Part shown: one piece after another, positions 24,941-37,523 of the stretch | Layout: every line of letters begins with the position of its first letter | How positions within the stretch are numbered: position 1 is the first letter of the stretch | Program-made: the position numbers and the translations under genes | Notes under the pieces: generated by a model | What the model was told of the DNA's origin: nothing | What the model saw: only the letters and a program-made list of their open reading frames with translations | The model's database searches: none | Origin: Lycorma delicatula | Lineage: Eukaryota; Arthropoda; Insecta; Hemiptera; Fulgoridae | Assembly: GCF_047948215.1 (NCBI RefSeq) | Contig: NC_134456.1 | Coordinates: 56,375,959-56,439,958, forward strand | DNA length: 64,000 nt | Direction: 5' to 3'

Positions 24941-27541
24941 CTATAAGTCAGCGTTTCTCAACCTTTCAGTATTTGCGACCCGACTTTCAATTATAATTTT
25001 AATCGTGCCTCCTCTCATACAATATCAATGTACACAAAACTAATGTATTTTGACGCTAAAGCTACACTACGAACGTAATTACAAATCTTAAAAAATACCA
25101 AGAATAAGTAAATTTATTGAAATTTGGCAACACTGATCCCCTACATTGACAAAACTAGAATGTATGCCTCTCTATTGCTCTCTGTTGTTCGCCCATCGTA
25201 TCGGACATTCTCGCGGCTTTGCGAAAAGTTCCGATTTGTCTCGAACATTCTGGAACGTCTGCGCAAAAATTCCAGCCACTGTCAGTCGAATCGATCCTTC
25301 TATCGCTATCGAATCTATCGTGATGTTGTAATTTGCGTGTTAATTTCAATTCACGGTATTAAATATTCACGCCAGTAGATTTATACAAAATGATGGATAA
25401 ATTTTTAAGTGAGCGTAAGTGAACATTAGACGAAAAGTGAAACATCAAGTGCACAGACCAGTACGGTTCCGAAAATAAAATCAAGAATACTTAAATTTTG
25501 GGTTTACCAGTACTGAAGTAAATGATACAGAAAGGCCCCTGTGTTCATTTGCTCAAATATTTTGGCAGCAGTCAGGATGAAACTTAATAAACTTAAACGA
25601 CATTTAGAAACGCTTCATAGTGAAGAATACGTTAACGAACACCGAGAATTTTCGAATTAACATTAAAATCATATGAAAAGCAAACATCTTTTTAAAAAGA
25701 GCCTTTGTCTGTGAATGAAAAAGCTTTACTTGCTTCTTACAAAGTTTCATATAAAATGGCCAGATGTACAAAGCCTCACACCATTGGTGAAAAGCTTATT
25801 TTGCCAACTGCAATTGAGATGTAGAAACTATGTATGCAGATAATTTTGCCAAACATTTGCAGTCCATACCTCTATGGAATGATATTGTAGCCCGTCGAAT
25901 TGGTTATATACCTGAAAATGTACAGCATCAGTTTTTGGCAACTTTCGTGACAAATCGTTTTCAATTTAACATGGTAAAGCAACAGATAGCAATAAAGATG
26001 TTGTTTCATTGCCTATGTTCGATTTTGTGATGGTGTCAACAGCAGAAGAATTACTTTTCTGCAAACCAATAGAACTCAAAGCAACGGCACTCGAATTACT
26101 TGCTACCTTAAATGATTTTATAAACGAGCGCAACATAGACTGGAAAAAGTGTGGCAGAATATACACTGATGGTGCTCGTTCAGTGTCTGGAAGATTCCAC
26201 AGTATAAAAGGACTTGTGAAACAAAAATCTTCACAGTGTGTCGGCACATTGCATGATCCATAGAGAAGCTCTGTTTCAAAGAAATGAATCCTGGTCTGAA
26301 TATTGTGCTAACGACAGTTGTAACCGTAGTAAATTATATAAAAATGAGACCCTTAAAAACAAGAATCTTTTCTGAACTCCCATGTCTTTACAATGGGTGC
26401 AATACATTCAGCGTTATTAGTTTATTGCAAGGCAAGATGGTTATCTCGTAGAAAATTTTTTCAACGTGTTTATGAATTAAGAGATGAAATCACCATTTTT
26501 CTAGAAGAGGAAAACCGACTGGAAGCCGAGAAGTTTCGAGGTGGTTTATTTGTGATGGAATTGGCTACTTGAGCGACATATTCGAGAAATTATATACCTT
26601 GAATCTTCAACTCTAAGAAGCAAATACACATACGTTGGATACGAGTTATAAAGTTAATGCTTTTTAGTTTTGTTGAAAATTGGAATTGTGAAGCAAATAT
26701 TTAAAGCAAAAAACCTAGAAATGTTTGCAAATGTCGATGAATGTGTTAAAACTTACAAGGCTGAAGAAAAACATGTGAAAGTTGTTTTTGTACCAATTAA
26801 AAATCATTTAGCCATGCTGGCAAAGAGTTTAAAAAAGTGTTTTCTTGCTGACGACAACTTGGTAGCAAGTTACAAGTGGATTAGGGATCCATTTTAAAAT
26901 ACACCCGAAGGACTCTCAACTGCCGAAGAAAAGATCTTCATAGACTTCACGGCAAGTGGCGAAATCAATAGACAATTTAGTAATAAATCACTCTTTGAAT
27001 TTTGGGAAAGGGTGAATAATGAGTTTTTGCACTAAAAACAAGAGAATTTCGTATACTATTACCATTTTCAACATCATCCTACTTTGTGAAACCGGATTTT
27101 CTGCGGTGGCTGCTTTGATGAAAAAATATAGATCTCAGCTAAATAAAGAAAAGAACTCTGAGAACTTATTTCTAATATTAAACCTTTCTTCGAAAAACTT
27201 TGCTTTGCAAGACAATTAAAAGAAAATTATGCAAGATTATTAAAAGAAAATTAAGTATTATTACTAATAATTATTAAACTTTTTTTAATTTAGTATTTAT
27301 AAGTGAATTATTAAATACATTGTCCGTTAATGATACAATCTATTTATAAGTGTATTATATCAGTGTAAATGCATATTTTCTTATTTATTATGTCAGAATG
27401 TATTTTGTTTTGCTTTCCTTTCAGTAAATTAATAATTCTTTTTAATAAAATTTTCTTTCAATATGCTCGCACCCCCCGTTTAGTGTTATCACATCCCCCT
27501 AGGGGAGGAAGCTCCACAGGTTGAGAAACTCTGCTAGAAAT
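24941..27541 (+). mobile_element. Complete but decayed hAT transposon (BED-finger type) with matching inverted ends
   Basis: The element spans 24949-27533 (2585 bp). The left end CAGCGTTTCTCAACCT and the right end AGGTTGAGAAACTCTG form a 16-bp terminal inverted repeat with one mismatch. The flanks CTATAAGT (24941-24948) and CTAGAAAT (27534-27541) agree at 6 of 8 positions, consistent with an aged 8-bp hAT target duplication. The interior encodes a broken plus-strand transposase. Its ends and duplication differ from those of the element at 2333-4786, so the two are separate insertions, probably of different subfamilies. Confidence 0.93.
25390..27219 (+). pseudogene. hAT transposase, ZBED5/FAM200-like, disrupted
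   Basis: The frame starts at ATGATGGATAAATTT (25390) with MMDKFLSERK followed at once by a stop. A BED-finger remnant follows, including MKLNKLKRHLETLHSEEY at 25577-25630. Then come ALLASYKVSYKMAR and KPHTIGEKLILPTAIEM; LWNDIVARRIGYIPENV in the piece from 25830; and a piece from 26009 with KKCGRIYTDGARSVSGR, the region that holds catalytic acidic residues in the family. Further on are KARWLSRRKFFQRVYELRDE near 26430-26490, a piece from 26670, and the C-terminal dimerisation motif CETGFSAVAALMKKYRSQL in the piece from 27019. About seven stops or frameshifts separate the blocks. The span of about 1.83 kb equals the normal roughly 610 residues, so this is an inactivated full-length copy. Confidence 0.92.
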
Positions 27542-28095
27542 GATATAAGATAGATTGTATAAGTGTACTAGCTGTACGGTTCTCGCAAGGGAATTTAAAA
27601 AAAAAAATGTTGAATATTATTTGTGTATTTGTCATAACCGGCAGATATTAGCGACTAAAAAATAATGAGGAGAGTGTCGTATTTTTTTTATAGCGAGTTG
27701 TATCTGGGTATTATACTATAATTTTCTGTAATATTAATCTGACTACATAATATTTAAATTAATGTCTCTTCTTATTTCAATTTGTAACTGTTTTGTATGA
27801 GATAATTCATAAACGATAAAACCTATTTAGCAAACCTTAAAAAGTTAATTTACGTTAACAAGATATAGCAATTTACACTAATGAAATCTCAGCCATATTT
27901 GGTATTTTTTGTTAATTGAAATATTTACTTGTGGACAGCATTTTTAAAGGAAAATATATGTTGTGCATTTTGATGCTCTTTACAAAAAATAAAATAAATA
28001 TTTATTACAGCTACATCTCATTATGTGTATATTAAAATTTACTTGTAATATATATTAAATATAATTTATTATATAATTATATAAATATAACTATA

Positions 28096-28096
<1 letters not shown>
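27542..28096. other. AT-rich non-coding stretch
   Basis: Nothing recognised between the hAT element and the microsatellite. Confidence 0.5.

Positions 28097-28182
<86 letters not shown>
28097..28182. repeat. Compound microsatellite (TG)30(TA)13
   Basis: An uninterrupted TG dinucleotide run from 28097 to 28156 passes directly into a TA run from 28157 to 28182. Being perfect over 86 bp, it is likely length-polymorphic. Confidence 0.97.
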
Positions 28183-29911
28183 AATACGACAAAAATATTA
28201 AACCCGTTCTTTTTTTAACTTTTTTTAATTTACACGCTTAGGATGCATTAAGAAAATAATTTCAACGAATGAAAATCATAACAAATAAAACTTTGCAGAA
28301 ACTTAAATCTAAAACTAAATATTTTAAATGTTAAATAAACGTTTCTTTCTTTTCATACCTGGTGAAAGAGTTTTTTTGTAGAATAGATAAATAAAAGATT
28401 TCAGTAGATCAAGAATTAAAGAAAATTCATCTTAAAACATGTGTGTTAAAAATTTTTCTTTTGGTATTTTGACCGCTGGTTCCTTTCGGATTATAATTAG
28501 GATCTAGTACCCAGAGGAATGCCGAACAGTTCAGGTTGTTATTAAAAATAATGAGATTTAATTGTGAGTTCACCGGTGAGTTTCTTTATATCGCTAACCA
28601 ACACTTAGTATTGATCTCCAAAATTGATTATTCCTTATTAACCGGATACTTTGTTTTTCGTGGAGGCTCTAACATTCTTTTGAGAAGTATGTAGCTGTAC
28701 GGTAGACTCTACCGCATCCAAATTATATTCCTTCGTAGAATTGGAATAAGAGGCTGAGGCCGTAAAATTAAAGAAACTAAAACTTTCGTGTTCAAAATAA
28801 ACCTGCTTGTACTGAATACAGATTTATTAATTACAAATGAAGTATTAAAAACAGCTGTAAAGATAAATAATTGAATCGTTTTAAATGTAATGTTACAGGA
28901 AAAAAATTAAAATAAGCTAATTAGTGAACTATGAAATTACTTGCAACCAGATTTTGCAGAAGATTTTTATGAACTATGATTCTTAATTTAAAGAATATAA
29001 TATGTTTATATACTATAAGTATTATATGTAGAGTACTTTTTTCAATCAAGGGAATAATATCATAATTTCTTCTACAAAGCGTATTTACAAGGAATTTTTT
29101 GTGCAGATATTGATTAAGCGCGTGAAAATAAGTTTTGTTTTTGAATCGATCTTATTGTAAGAAGTGGAAAGTAAAGGGGATAATAACGATGGAAGAAGAG
29201 TAAGAAGAAATAGTGAGGGATGTAGTAACAGCAAGGGGAGCAGCAATGGACAATTTGTCGCCATTAAAGGGAGAAAGATTTATGAGGCAAGGCCATCGCA
29301 GGGATTGGGAAAAGAGAAGGGAGATGGGCCCTAATTGCCACCGTGCACAAACACCCATCTTACTACTTAGTAATACTGCTTGTTACTACATTCACTATTA
29401 CTGTTGTTACGCATAAGTAATGGGGTACACAAAATCTAGAAGCAACACAGCGCTTGAAGGTTGATCTTCTGTAATAAACGAAATTTTCTACCGACTTTAA
29501 TTTCAAAACGTTTTATTATTTGGAAATAAATCCTTTTTATTTCTAAATGACTTATTAAGCTTGTTTTAAACCTTATAAAATCATTTGTTTAGCCGGGAAA
29601 AATGACAATCACCTTCGAGATAAAGTAATTAATTAAATTTATTCCTTTAATTAATTTTTACTTTAAGGCGAAAACCCTCTTCAAATTAAGATTTTTAAAT
29701 TTTTTTCGGAAAGTCATTTTGACCGTGATGTTTTCTTTAAAAAATCGATTAAGAACATATAGATTCTAAACAGATTAGGTACGTTTATTGTTCAAGTTGT
29801 ATTGTATTAGAAACGGTTAATGGATATAACTTTACCTGATAATCATCTTGGTCCCGAATTGGGCTTCGTGTTCTACATCAGAATAGAAAACCTCTTAGGA
29901 TATTCTCAAGT
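28183..29911. other. Non-coding stretch, nothing recognised
   Basis: AT-rich except for a purine-rich segment at about 29160-29345 whose open frames on either strand resemble nothing I know. No splice-bounded exon or repeat could be defined. Confidence 0.5.
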
Positions 29912-30084
29912 ATATTGGCAGATCTCTCTCTTTTTTCTGATTAGCCTCCGGAACCACCGTAAGGTATTACTTCAGAGGATGAATGAGGATATGTATGAAT
30001 GTAAATGAAGTGTAGTCTTGTACAGTCTCAGGTCGTCCATTCCTGAGATGTGTAGTTAATTGAAACCCAAATATTGGCAGACCT
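29912..30084 (-). repeat. 5'-truncated SINE (family A) with target-site duplication
   Basis: The inserted segment is 29926-30070. It is bracketed by ATATTGGCAGATCT (29912-29925) and ATATTGGCAGACCT (30071-30084), a 14-bp target duplication with one mismatch. The poly(A) end appears as a T-rich run on the left (CTCTCTTTTTTCTG) and the element reads on the minus strand. Its body, including AGTCTTGTACAGTCTCAGG and GTAGTTAATTGAAACCCAA, matches the tail of the SINE at 20400-20652. The tRNA-like head is missing, as expected for incomplete reverse transcription. Confidence 0.88.
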
Positions 30085-31563
30085 GCTCACATTCAAAGAT
30101 CGCAGATAACTCAAAGAAAATCCCAATTCATAATAAAGATACAAGATGTTTCTGTAAATAATTAGAAGAGAGCGAACATGTCTTATCTTATCGCTACTGC
30201 TTTTATTGTCCATTTAAGTATACCATTCTGTTTTGTCATTTCTGTTGTGTTACTGAGTAAACGGATTATTACTACGTCTTTATCTACTAATTGTGCAGAA
30301 TGCAAAAAGGAAGTTACAGAAATCGATAGAGATAATTAATGTATGAAACATAATGAAATGCCATTGATGTTCATTCCTAGAAATGGCATCTCCATTTCAT
30401 TGTTTATTAAACATCACTACTCTTAGAAAAAGCAAATATGAGTGGTGTTTGTCCTTCGTGCGAGCTTTACATACTTCACACACATTAAAATGAATCGGTG
30501 GAAGATAGTCCTGTAGGGCGAAGGAACAATATCTCTATGGTGAAATATTGAGTTAAACTTATCTTGGGATAAATACCAAAATCAACTTCAAAGAAGATAT
30601 TCTAGTATTTTTTTTTTCTTTAATATCATTTATCATATGTGAAAATAAAAAAATTTAAGAAATAGATGTGAATAAGGGAAAATACTGCCACGTAAAAAAT
30701 TGATCTAAAGGTTTCGATTAATCTATACGTAGCAAGTTTCCTAGTACAGCAATTTTGTTTTTTAATCGTCAGTTTGTACAACTGTTCTTTTTTTGACTGG
30801 ATCTGCTGATTCTCGAATAACTAAATTGATTTTATTCTAATTATTTATTAGCGGTCAAGGGATACGTCACTATAAGTGTAAATTTTACGATTCTTGCCAA
30901 TTTCTTCCAATCGAAAATAAATTTAATAAAAATAAAATTTGTTTTTATAAAAAATATTAGTCCTCTTCTATGTGGCCATTTGAGGTTGTACAGAATTTTA
31001 TTTTTGTATAAGGATATTCTATGGTGTAATAAGGTATAATGAAATCGATCTTTTTATTTTTTTTTTATTTATATACCTATGATTTCTTTACAAAAAAATT
31101 TTTATTATGATAAATTAAATATAATAAAAAACTGTAAAGTTACAGTTTCTGTAGAATTCCTACCTCTTTTTTGTGACAGATGTTATTTAACACCGTGATT
31201 TAAAGTTTTTTTGTTTTTTTTATTATTAATTAACTGTTCTTTTAATTTCGTGTGCTTTTTGTTACAATACTGACGTGCTTGATAGCAATAGTAGAATAGT
31301 TCACTTAAATTTTGTCGAATATTTTTAATTTGTTTATTAAATCCTAGCTTAGTCAAACGTAATAAAATTTATGGAATGGAATGGAATGCAAAGTTGGCAG
31401 GAGTCTATTACTCCCTACTTTATCGCAGAACCTGGACAGAGTCCCTTGCTGCTGGATCATTCTAATCGGGCTTGTTTTTAAAAGGGTTATTTTTAATCTC
31501 GGATCTAATTTTTCAAGTTTTGTCTATTATTATTTTAGTGAATTTAAGACGGATTTAATTGCA
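30085..31563. other. AT-rich non-coding stretch
   Basis: No gene recognised. Three tandem TGGAA units occur near 31373-31388. Confidence 0.5.
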
Positions 31564-31835
31564 TTCCAATCCGTTGTTAAACCAGCGTTATCGAACCCAT
31601 TTCATGGGCCGACCGCGGAAGGCTAGGCTTATAAAGCCTGTCCTCCCGACGTAATTCCCCTTCCCCGTCCACTGAAGTCCTTTCGGTGCTAACTCTTTAA
31701 TAGGCTAGCAGGAATACGCCACAACGGGGCACTAGCTATAAGGAGGGAGCAATGCGTCCCCTTTTCCGGAGGAGTCGCAATTGCTGGGTTATTTTGTCTT
31801 ACTGTAAGTTTTGAAATAGGAGAGGTTGTGTAGAA
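31564..31835. repeat. GC-rich repeat-like block, unclassified
   Basis: A sharply bounded GC/CpG-rich segment in AT-rich DNA, including TTCATGGGCCGACCGCGGAA and CACAACGGGGCACTAGC. It has no sustained reading frame. Composition suggests an inserted element fragment, perhaps a LINE untranslated region or a non-autonomous element, but no target duplication, tail or coding motif was found to name it. Confidence 0.4.
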
Positions 31836-32640
31836 GCTCCTCATCCGCAATAATAAAATTTAAAAAGTATAAATAATTTACAGTTATTTTTAATGTCTAC
31901 ACACTACAGTAATTACACCACATATTTAAAATATCTTCATGCGAGAGTAAATTTATTTTTAGTTCGTCAAAAGTAATAAAACATGAACACACATATATAG
32001 TACTCCGCATAAAGGTTTATATGGAGTACGATATATGTATATTGTTAAGTGCGTATCTTTTACAATTTATGATCCCGCGTTTAGTAGGAATTCTTTTTCT
32101 GTGTAATATATCTTCTCTTAACAAATCTTGTCACTGTAGTCTTTCGAAAAAATGCATAGAGTACGTATACGCTTAAAATATCAGTAAATTAAAGAATGCC
32201 TTTCCTATAATCTCAGTTACTAAATTAAAATAACTTGTAGAAACTCAGTTCCATCCCTCTTTTAATCTTGTAATCCTTATTTTTTAATTTATTTAAGGTT
32301 TTATGAAGATATAACACACGTATAAAATTATATAAATTATTTCGTGGATCACACAATAAATTAAAAAGAGTATCTAATGATTTAAAAAAAAAAAGTTTTG
32401 TATTTTTTATATATAAATATCGTTTATTTCTGTATATACTCGTGTATATATATATATATAGAAATAGTGATTATTCTTTGCCGTGCTTAATGTATATAGT
32501 TTTTTTTTTATTTCATTTAAAACCATTATGAAAGGAAATATTTTAAGTTCGAAATATAAGTTTTAAGTTTTAGGTAGATTTCATAAGAAAGCTACCTATT
32601 TTAATGGATAAGATGATTCGACTTCCGGAAAATTTCGACA
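31836..32640. other. AT-rich non-coding stretch
   Basis: Nothing recognised apart from short (TA)n runs near 32446-32460. Confidence 0.5.
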
Positions 32641-32690
32641 TACCTTTGCGTTTCGCAACTCCCAGGCCCCATTACCACCATCAGTTAAAA

Positions 32691-32743
<53 letters not shown>

Positions 32744-33250
32744 AGATTTCACTTTCTTGTGGACACGATAACTGCCGTAATTTTGCCCCAATCACTTTCA
32801 AATTGATACACAAAATATAAACCCGAAATCTCTGTCGAGTTTGTTAATGGGCAAAATCGGACCATAGCGGTGAAAATGGGAGGGATTTTTCGAAAAAAAA
32901 AAACAAAATATCGCTATAACTTTCTTATTAAGTAATCGAATTCGTTTAAAGTTCTTGCTATTCTTTGGATAAGGGTCTAAAACTTATCCATTAAAGTTTT
33001 TTGATATCACCAACCATTAGCTCAGGGGGTGAAAAAATGGGGTTTCGAAGACAAAAAATCATACCGCCCTTAATAGGCACAGTATCGAATCGGTTTAAAG
33101 TGGTCGTCAGAAGTAAACAAACTTGTGTCTGAAACAATTTTTTATATGACCTACCCTTACGGCAAGGGATGACCAAATTTTTGCTGGAAATGTAAGAAGA
33201 TGGAGCTTATCGTTTGCTGAACATGTGAAACTTTTTTCGCATTCAACCAT
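32641..33250. repeat. Probable interspersed repeat with internal (TA)14(TG)10 microsatellite
   Basis: A block with distinct, non-simple text and higher complexity than its surroundings, for example TTTGCCCCAATCACTTTCAA and GGTGAAAATGGGAGGGATTT. It begins near a (TA)n run at 32695-32722 that passes into (TG)n at 32723-32742. There is no open frame of note. The texture is that of a non-coding mobile-element fragment (DNA transposon or Helitron-like), but no ends or family features could be fixed. Confidence 0.4.
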
Positions 33251-35279
33251 TGTCGTATTGAGTAAATTTGAAGTTTTTCTTAACTTTGGAAATCTTTTTA
33301 TATCCCCTACTTAGCACCCGTGAAATCTACCTCTGCCTTCTGGCGTGCCGAAAGGGATTTTTTAAATACAGCCGATTAGTTTTTTATCAGGTTAATCTTA
33401 GAGCTAATGTTTATTTAAAAGTCTATAACACAGTACGTATATTTAATTTATTTTTATACATTTATTTCATTATATTCCGTGCACGTCATATTATTTATTA
33501 TATTTCATATTTTTAATACAATTTATTATATTTATTCTGACAATTTTCTAATAAATCTATTTGTTTGTGATATTTCATTATTATTAATTTTATTTACATT
33601 TTTATTTAAATTTCTTTTATCGATTTTCTTTATACTCTAGGGAAATAGTTACGGCTTGTAAAAAGCAGTTGTGTTTATGTTACGTTAAACTAATAATTTT
33701 GTTTAACAATTTCAAAAATTAAACATTTAAAAGTTAAAAATGTTTATTCTTAATTAATAAAAGCTATTTTAATTCTTTTTTAATTAAAATTACCATTTTA
33801 AAAAATATTACTATTTTTTTTTTTTTTTTCAGCAAATTGATTTAGAACCCCGAATTTGATTTCTGATTAATATTTTACGCTGTACGTATTTTTAGTAAGT
33901 ACTTCATTGCTGAAATTTTTGCTTCTTTATGAATATAATTTGAATAGAAAATTTTGTTTTTGTATAATTTATAGTATGCTTCTCTCAGTTTCTCTTAAGC
34001 TGTCAAGTGTTTTTAATAACTGACAATCAAAATTGTGAACTGAATCTAATTTACCATCACATTGTATGAAATAGGTTATTTTATGCTACTGTGAAAGATA
34101 GTAATATTGTAATCAATCACCAGCATTCATAATTATTTCTACGTGATTTAGATCTTTGCCCTAATGTTTGATTTGAATTGTTTTCATTTATTCTATCTTA
34201 TAAATTAAAATAAGTAACCCTACTTTATGGAGCTAATTTTCTTTAAACCAGTGTAAGTTTTCCAGAATATATTCGATTTTAATGCCAGATGAGCCTGTTT
34301 TAAAAAAAACAATACCAATAAGACATATAATATAATATAACTAATCAGTAGTATTATTGTTAAAAAAAAATTAAAAATCGTTTTTCAGTTCGTACGGTAT
34401 TATAGTGTATTTCAAAACTAATTTCTTTAATTGAATCTTATTTCATAATTATTTATTCCATATATTTACTGTATAAAGTAAAAATTCTTTCTTGGTCATT
34501 TTGTTTAAAAAAATATCAGCATAACTAGACGAGTGAATTTTTTGAATTATTAAATGCGTACAGCTTTTTAAAATGATATAAATAATTGTAATATTTTATA
34601 AATAAACTAAATAGATGTCAACAAAAAATATTGAATTGCTACTTAGTAATATGATAAATATTCTTAATTCCGTTCTTGCTCTACTGGAAGTAGGAAGGTT
34701 TGTTTAATAAATTACAAATCTTCCTTCAAATCTCGTCCGATTATATTCTTAAAAGTAGATGTCTTTAAAATATGATCATTTATCACATTTCTATTTCTAC
34801 TAAGGATTCCTATATAATTTCTTCTGTTCATCGACATCATCATTCAAAGCATTTTTCCAGTCTCTGCCAAAAATAGTCACGCAACATATTAACTTACTTG
34901 AATATACTATGTTAAATTGCATTGTGTAATCCATCAATTGCCATAAGCGGTGTGTGTGTGTGTGTGTTTATAAAATATTGTCAACCATGTGCACGCAAAA
35001 ATGATATTAAACATATTTTATGATACTTACATTTTCTAAGTATATCTTTATCAGTACTAACATTGTTATATAGTCTATTTATAATTTTATATACTATCCC
35101 GTACTATGTCCCTAATATCGATCATGGAAATTATTAAATAATTTATTTGAATACTAAAAATTTATGTAATATTTAATAATAAATAAATATATATATATAA
35201 GTTTGTTACTTTTCTTAATTTATAAATATTTTCAACAAAATAACTTAAAAATTATTAAAATCAAATTCCTATTAATAGC
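33251..35279. other. AT-rich non-coding stretch with one copy of a dispersed repeat
   Basis: No gene. The segment at about 34340-34490 resembles 40325-40450: both contain ATTATTGTTAAAAAAA, AAATTAAAAATCGTTTTT, a TTCGTAC piece, TTTCATAATTATTTA and ATAAAGTAAAAATTCTTT in the same order. They appear to be two copies of one AT-rich repeat. A (GT)n run lies at about 34950-34967. Confidence 0.5.
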
Positions 35280-35540
35280 CGTCCAGTTGGTTTGGAGGTT
35301 AGCTGGCTTCTAATTTAGCTTCTCTCGGCTTCCATTCTCGAAGGTTTTGGCGTTTTTAACTTACCGTTTCTCTATCTCTTTCCTCTTTAAAATGAGGGTG
35401 TGTAGCAGGCATGAGGTGCCATAAAAATAATAATAAAATTATTATTATAAAGTAAATAATAATAATAAAATTATCATTGTTATAAAACAATTATTATTAT
35501 TTTTATTATTATTATTATAAGTTAGTAACTCGGCGATTGG
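35280..35540. other. Repeat-like flank and ATT-rich tract
   Basis: 35280-35425 is moderately complex text ending CAGGCATGAGGTGCCATAAA. It is followed by AATAATAATAAAATTATTATT-type simple sequence up to the R1-clade LINE. This could be the 3' end and microsatellite-like tail of an older LINE copy, which then served as the landing site. I could not identify a family. Confidence 0.3.
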
Positions 35541-37452
35541 GGGCCTCGCAGTCACCAGCTCCACTAGACGAGGATAAAGCGGAGCACGTCGTTAAGATGT
35601 TGTTCCCGGCCCACTCGGTCCGTGCCGAGTGGGACTACAGCGACGTGAGCGACTTCCCGCTCTTCTCGATGGAGGAAATGGAGGGAGTCCTGCGGTCGCT
35701 GAAAGGCAAAAAAGCTCCTGGTCTCGACAGTATACCGGCCGAGGTACTCAAACTAGTGGGGAGCTGCAGGCCACGTCTTCTACTAGACATGTATAATTTA
35801 TGCCTGAAGGCTGGGTCTTTTAGCGCCAGATGGAAGACCGCGCGTCTTGCGCTAATTCCCAAGGGCAAAGAAAACCCAGAGTCGCCGTCCTCCTACCGTC
35901 CATTGTGCATGCTTGACACAGCTGGGAAGGTATTGGAGAAGCTGCTAAAGAAAAGAGTGGTTGCGGCGATGAATCAGACAGGCGGCCTGTCACCTAACCA
36001 TTACGGTTTCCGGCAGGGTCAGTCGACCCTACACACAATTCAAGAGGTTGTTGAGGCAGTGCGGCGAGCAGAGGACCACAATCATTTTTTGCGACGTGTG
36101 GTCCTTCGTAACGAGAAGGACCACACAGTTGGACGTTAAAAATGCTTTCAACTCCGCACGGTGGAGCGATATGATTTGGGCCCTGGAGCATTCGTTCCAT
36201 TTTCCTCAATACCTCCTCAGAATGGGGGACGCATATCTGAGGAACCGTAGTCACATTTACGAGACCGCGGCAAGCAGGCGTAGGACTACGATCACCTCAG
36301 GGGCGGCGCAGGGGTCGATTTTCGGCCCCGACCTTTGGAATGTCGTCTACATGGCTTGCTGAGGCTGGAGATGCCTGAAGAATCTGTCTTGGTTGGGTAC
36401 GCTGATGACGTTGCGCTACTTGTCGCAGATCGCGATGTGGAGCGCGCCCAACTGAGGCTCAGTCGAGCCACGCACAGAATCTGTGCCTGGCTGGAAGACC
36501 ATGGATTGTCTCTAGCCCTCAGCAAAACGGAGATCGTGGTTCTAACGAAGCGTATCGACATCCTTCTTTCCCTGCGGGTCAGGGTAGAAGTTGTCGAGAC
36601 CAAGCCGACCGCAAAGCACCTAGGTATGATGATTGACCGAAAACTTAGCTTTGCTAAGCAGCTTTGTAGAGCCACCGACAAAGCCACGAGAGTCGTAACT
36701 GCTCTCAGCCGGCTCATGGCGAATGTCGGCGGACCGAAGGCCAGCAGACGGCGATTGCTGATGTCCACGGTGCATTCCATCTTGTTATACGGGTTGGAAG
36801 TGTGGGCCCAGACATTAAGAGTTGCAAGAAATCGGAAGCGGCTCGCGCAGGTGCACCGCACCGCAGCCTTGCTTTCTTCCGCGTATCGGACGGTCTCCGT
36901 GCCTGCAGTACTTGTGGTCGCCGGCGTCATACCCACTGCTATTTTGGCAAGGGAGTGCCAGGTGATTTACAGGAGGCGACGAGCAGGTGAAGACCGGGTG
37001 ACCATTGCCAACGAGGAACGCACTCGCACGTTCCTCAGATGGCAAGAGACCTGGGACCACGAGACCAGAGGACGATGAACCGCAAGGTTTATTCCTCTGG
37101 TCAGACCGTGGACGGAGCGTCGGCATGGAGAGCTGGAGTACTACATGACCCAATTTTTAACGGGTCACGGGTACTTTTGCGCTTGCCTCCATGTTACAGG
37201 GAAAGCGCCGTTTCCCGACTGCCTGTATTGCCCCTGTGTACGGGAATACGCTGAGCACATCTTTTTCAAATGTGCTCGGTAGGCGGCAGATCGAGGGATA
37301 CTAGAGGCGGATCTCGGAGCATTGAGTTGTGGAGCCCACAATCTGGTTGCAATGATGCTCCGTGACCTGAGCAGCTGGGAAAGTGTAGCCCGATTCGCGG
37401 CAACATTTTCAGGGCCAAAAAGGTTGACCTGGATAGTCATGAAAATTAGGTA
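35541..37452 (+). pseudogene. R1-clade reverse transcriptase, frameshifted
   Basis: Frame 1 (to about 36110) carries KGKKAPGLDSIPAEVLK, SSYRPLCMLDTAGKVLEKLL and NHYGFRQGQST, the early reverse-transcriptase blocks. Near 36110 the frame shifts to one with LDVKNAFNSARWSDM, holding the first catalytic Asp (about 36132), and TSGAAQGSIFGPDLWNV. Near 36340 it shifts again to a frame with the catalytic YADD box (GYADDVALLV, 36398-36409), followed by the thumb and HSILLYGLEVWA regions to a stop at 37078. A fourth segment reads FPDCLYCP and EHIFFKCAR (about 37208-37280), the C-terminal CCHC-like knuckle, ending near 37452. Catalytic residues are still visible, but several frameshifts abolish the protein. 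The family copies its own RNA into chromosomal DNA. Confidence 0.92.
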
Positions 37453-37474
37453 GCACCTAATCAGGCTAATATAG

Positions 37475-37523
37475 GAGGACTCAACCGGAAGTAATGTGTT
37501 AAACGGTTCCGGGTTGAGTCCTG
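37475..37523 (+). other. Stem-loop in the 3' UTR of the R1-clade element
   Basis: AGGACTCAACCGG at 37476-37488 pairs with CCGGGTTGAGTCCT at 37509-37522, a 13-bp stem with one bulged base and a loop of about 20 nt. In non-LTR retrotransposons a structured 3' UTR is commonly what the reverse transcriptase recognises. That this stem does so is inferred. Confidence 0.7.

Noticed and set aside
25124..25378. Open frames on both strands at the left of the second hAT
   Set aside because: They lie in the 5' untranslated part of the transposon, before its ATG at 25390; no family resemblance.
36292..36936. Long minus-strand open frame (214 codons)
   Set aside because: It is the antisense shadow of the R1-clade reverse transcriptase, whose YADD and other motifs lie on the plus strand.
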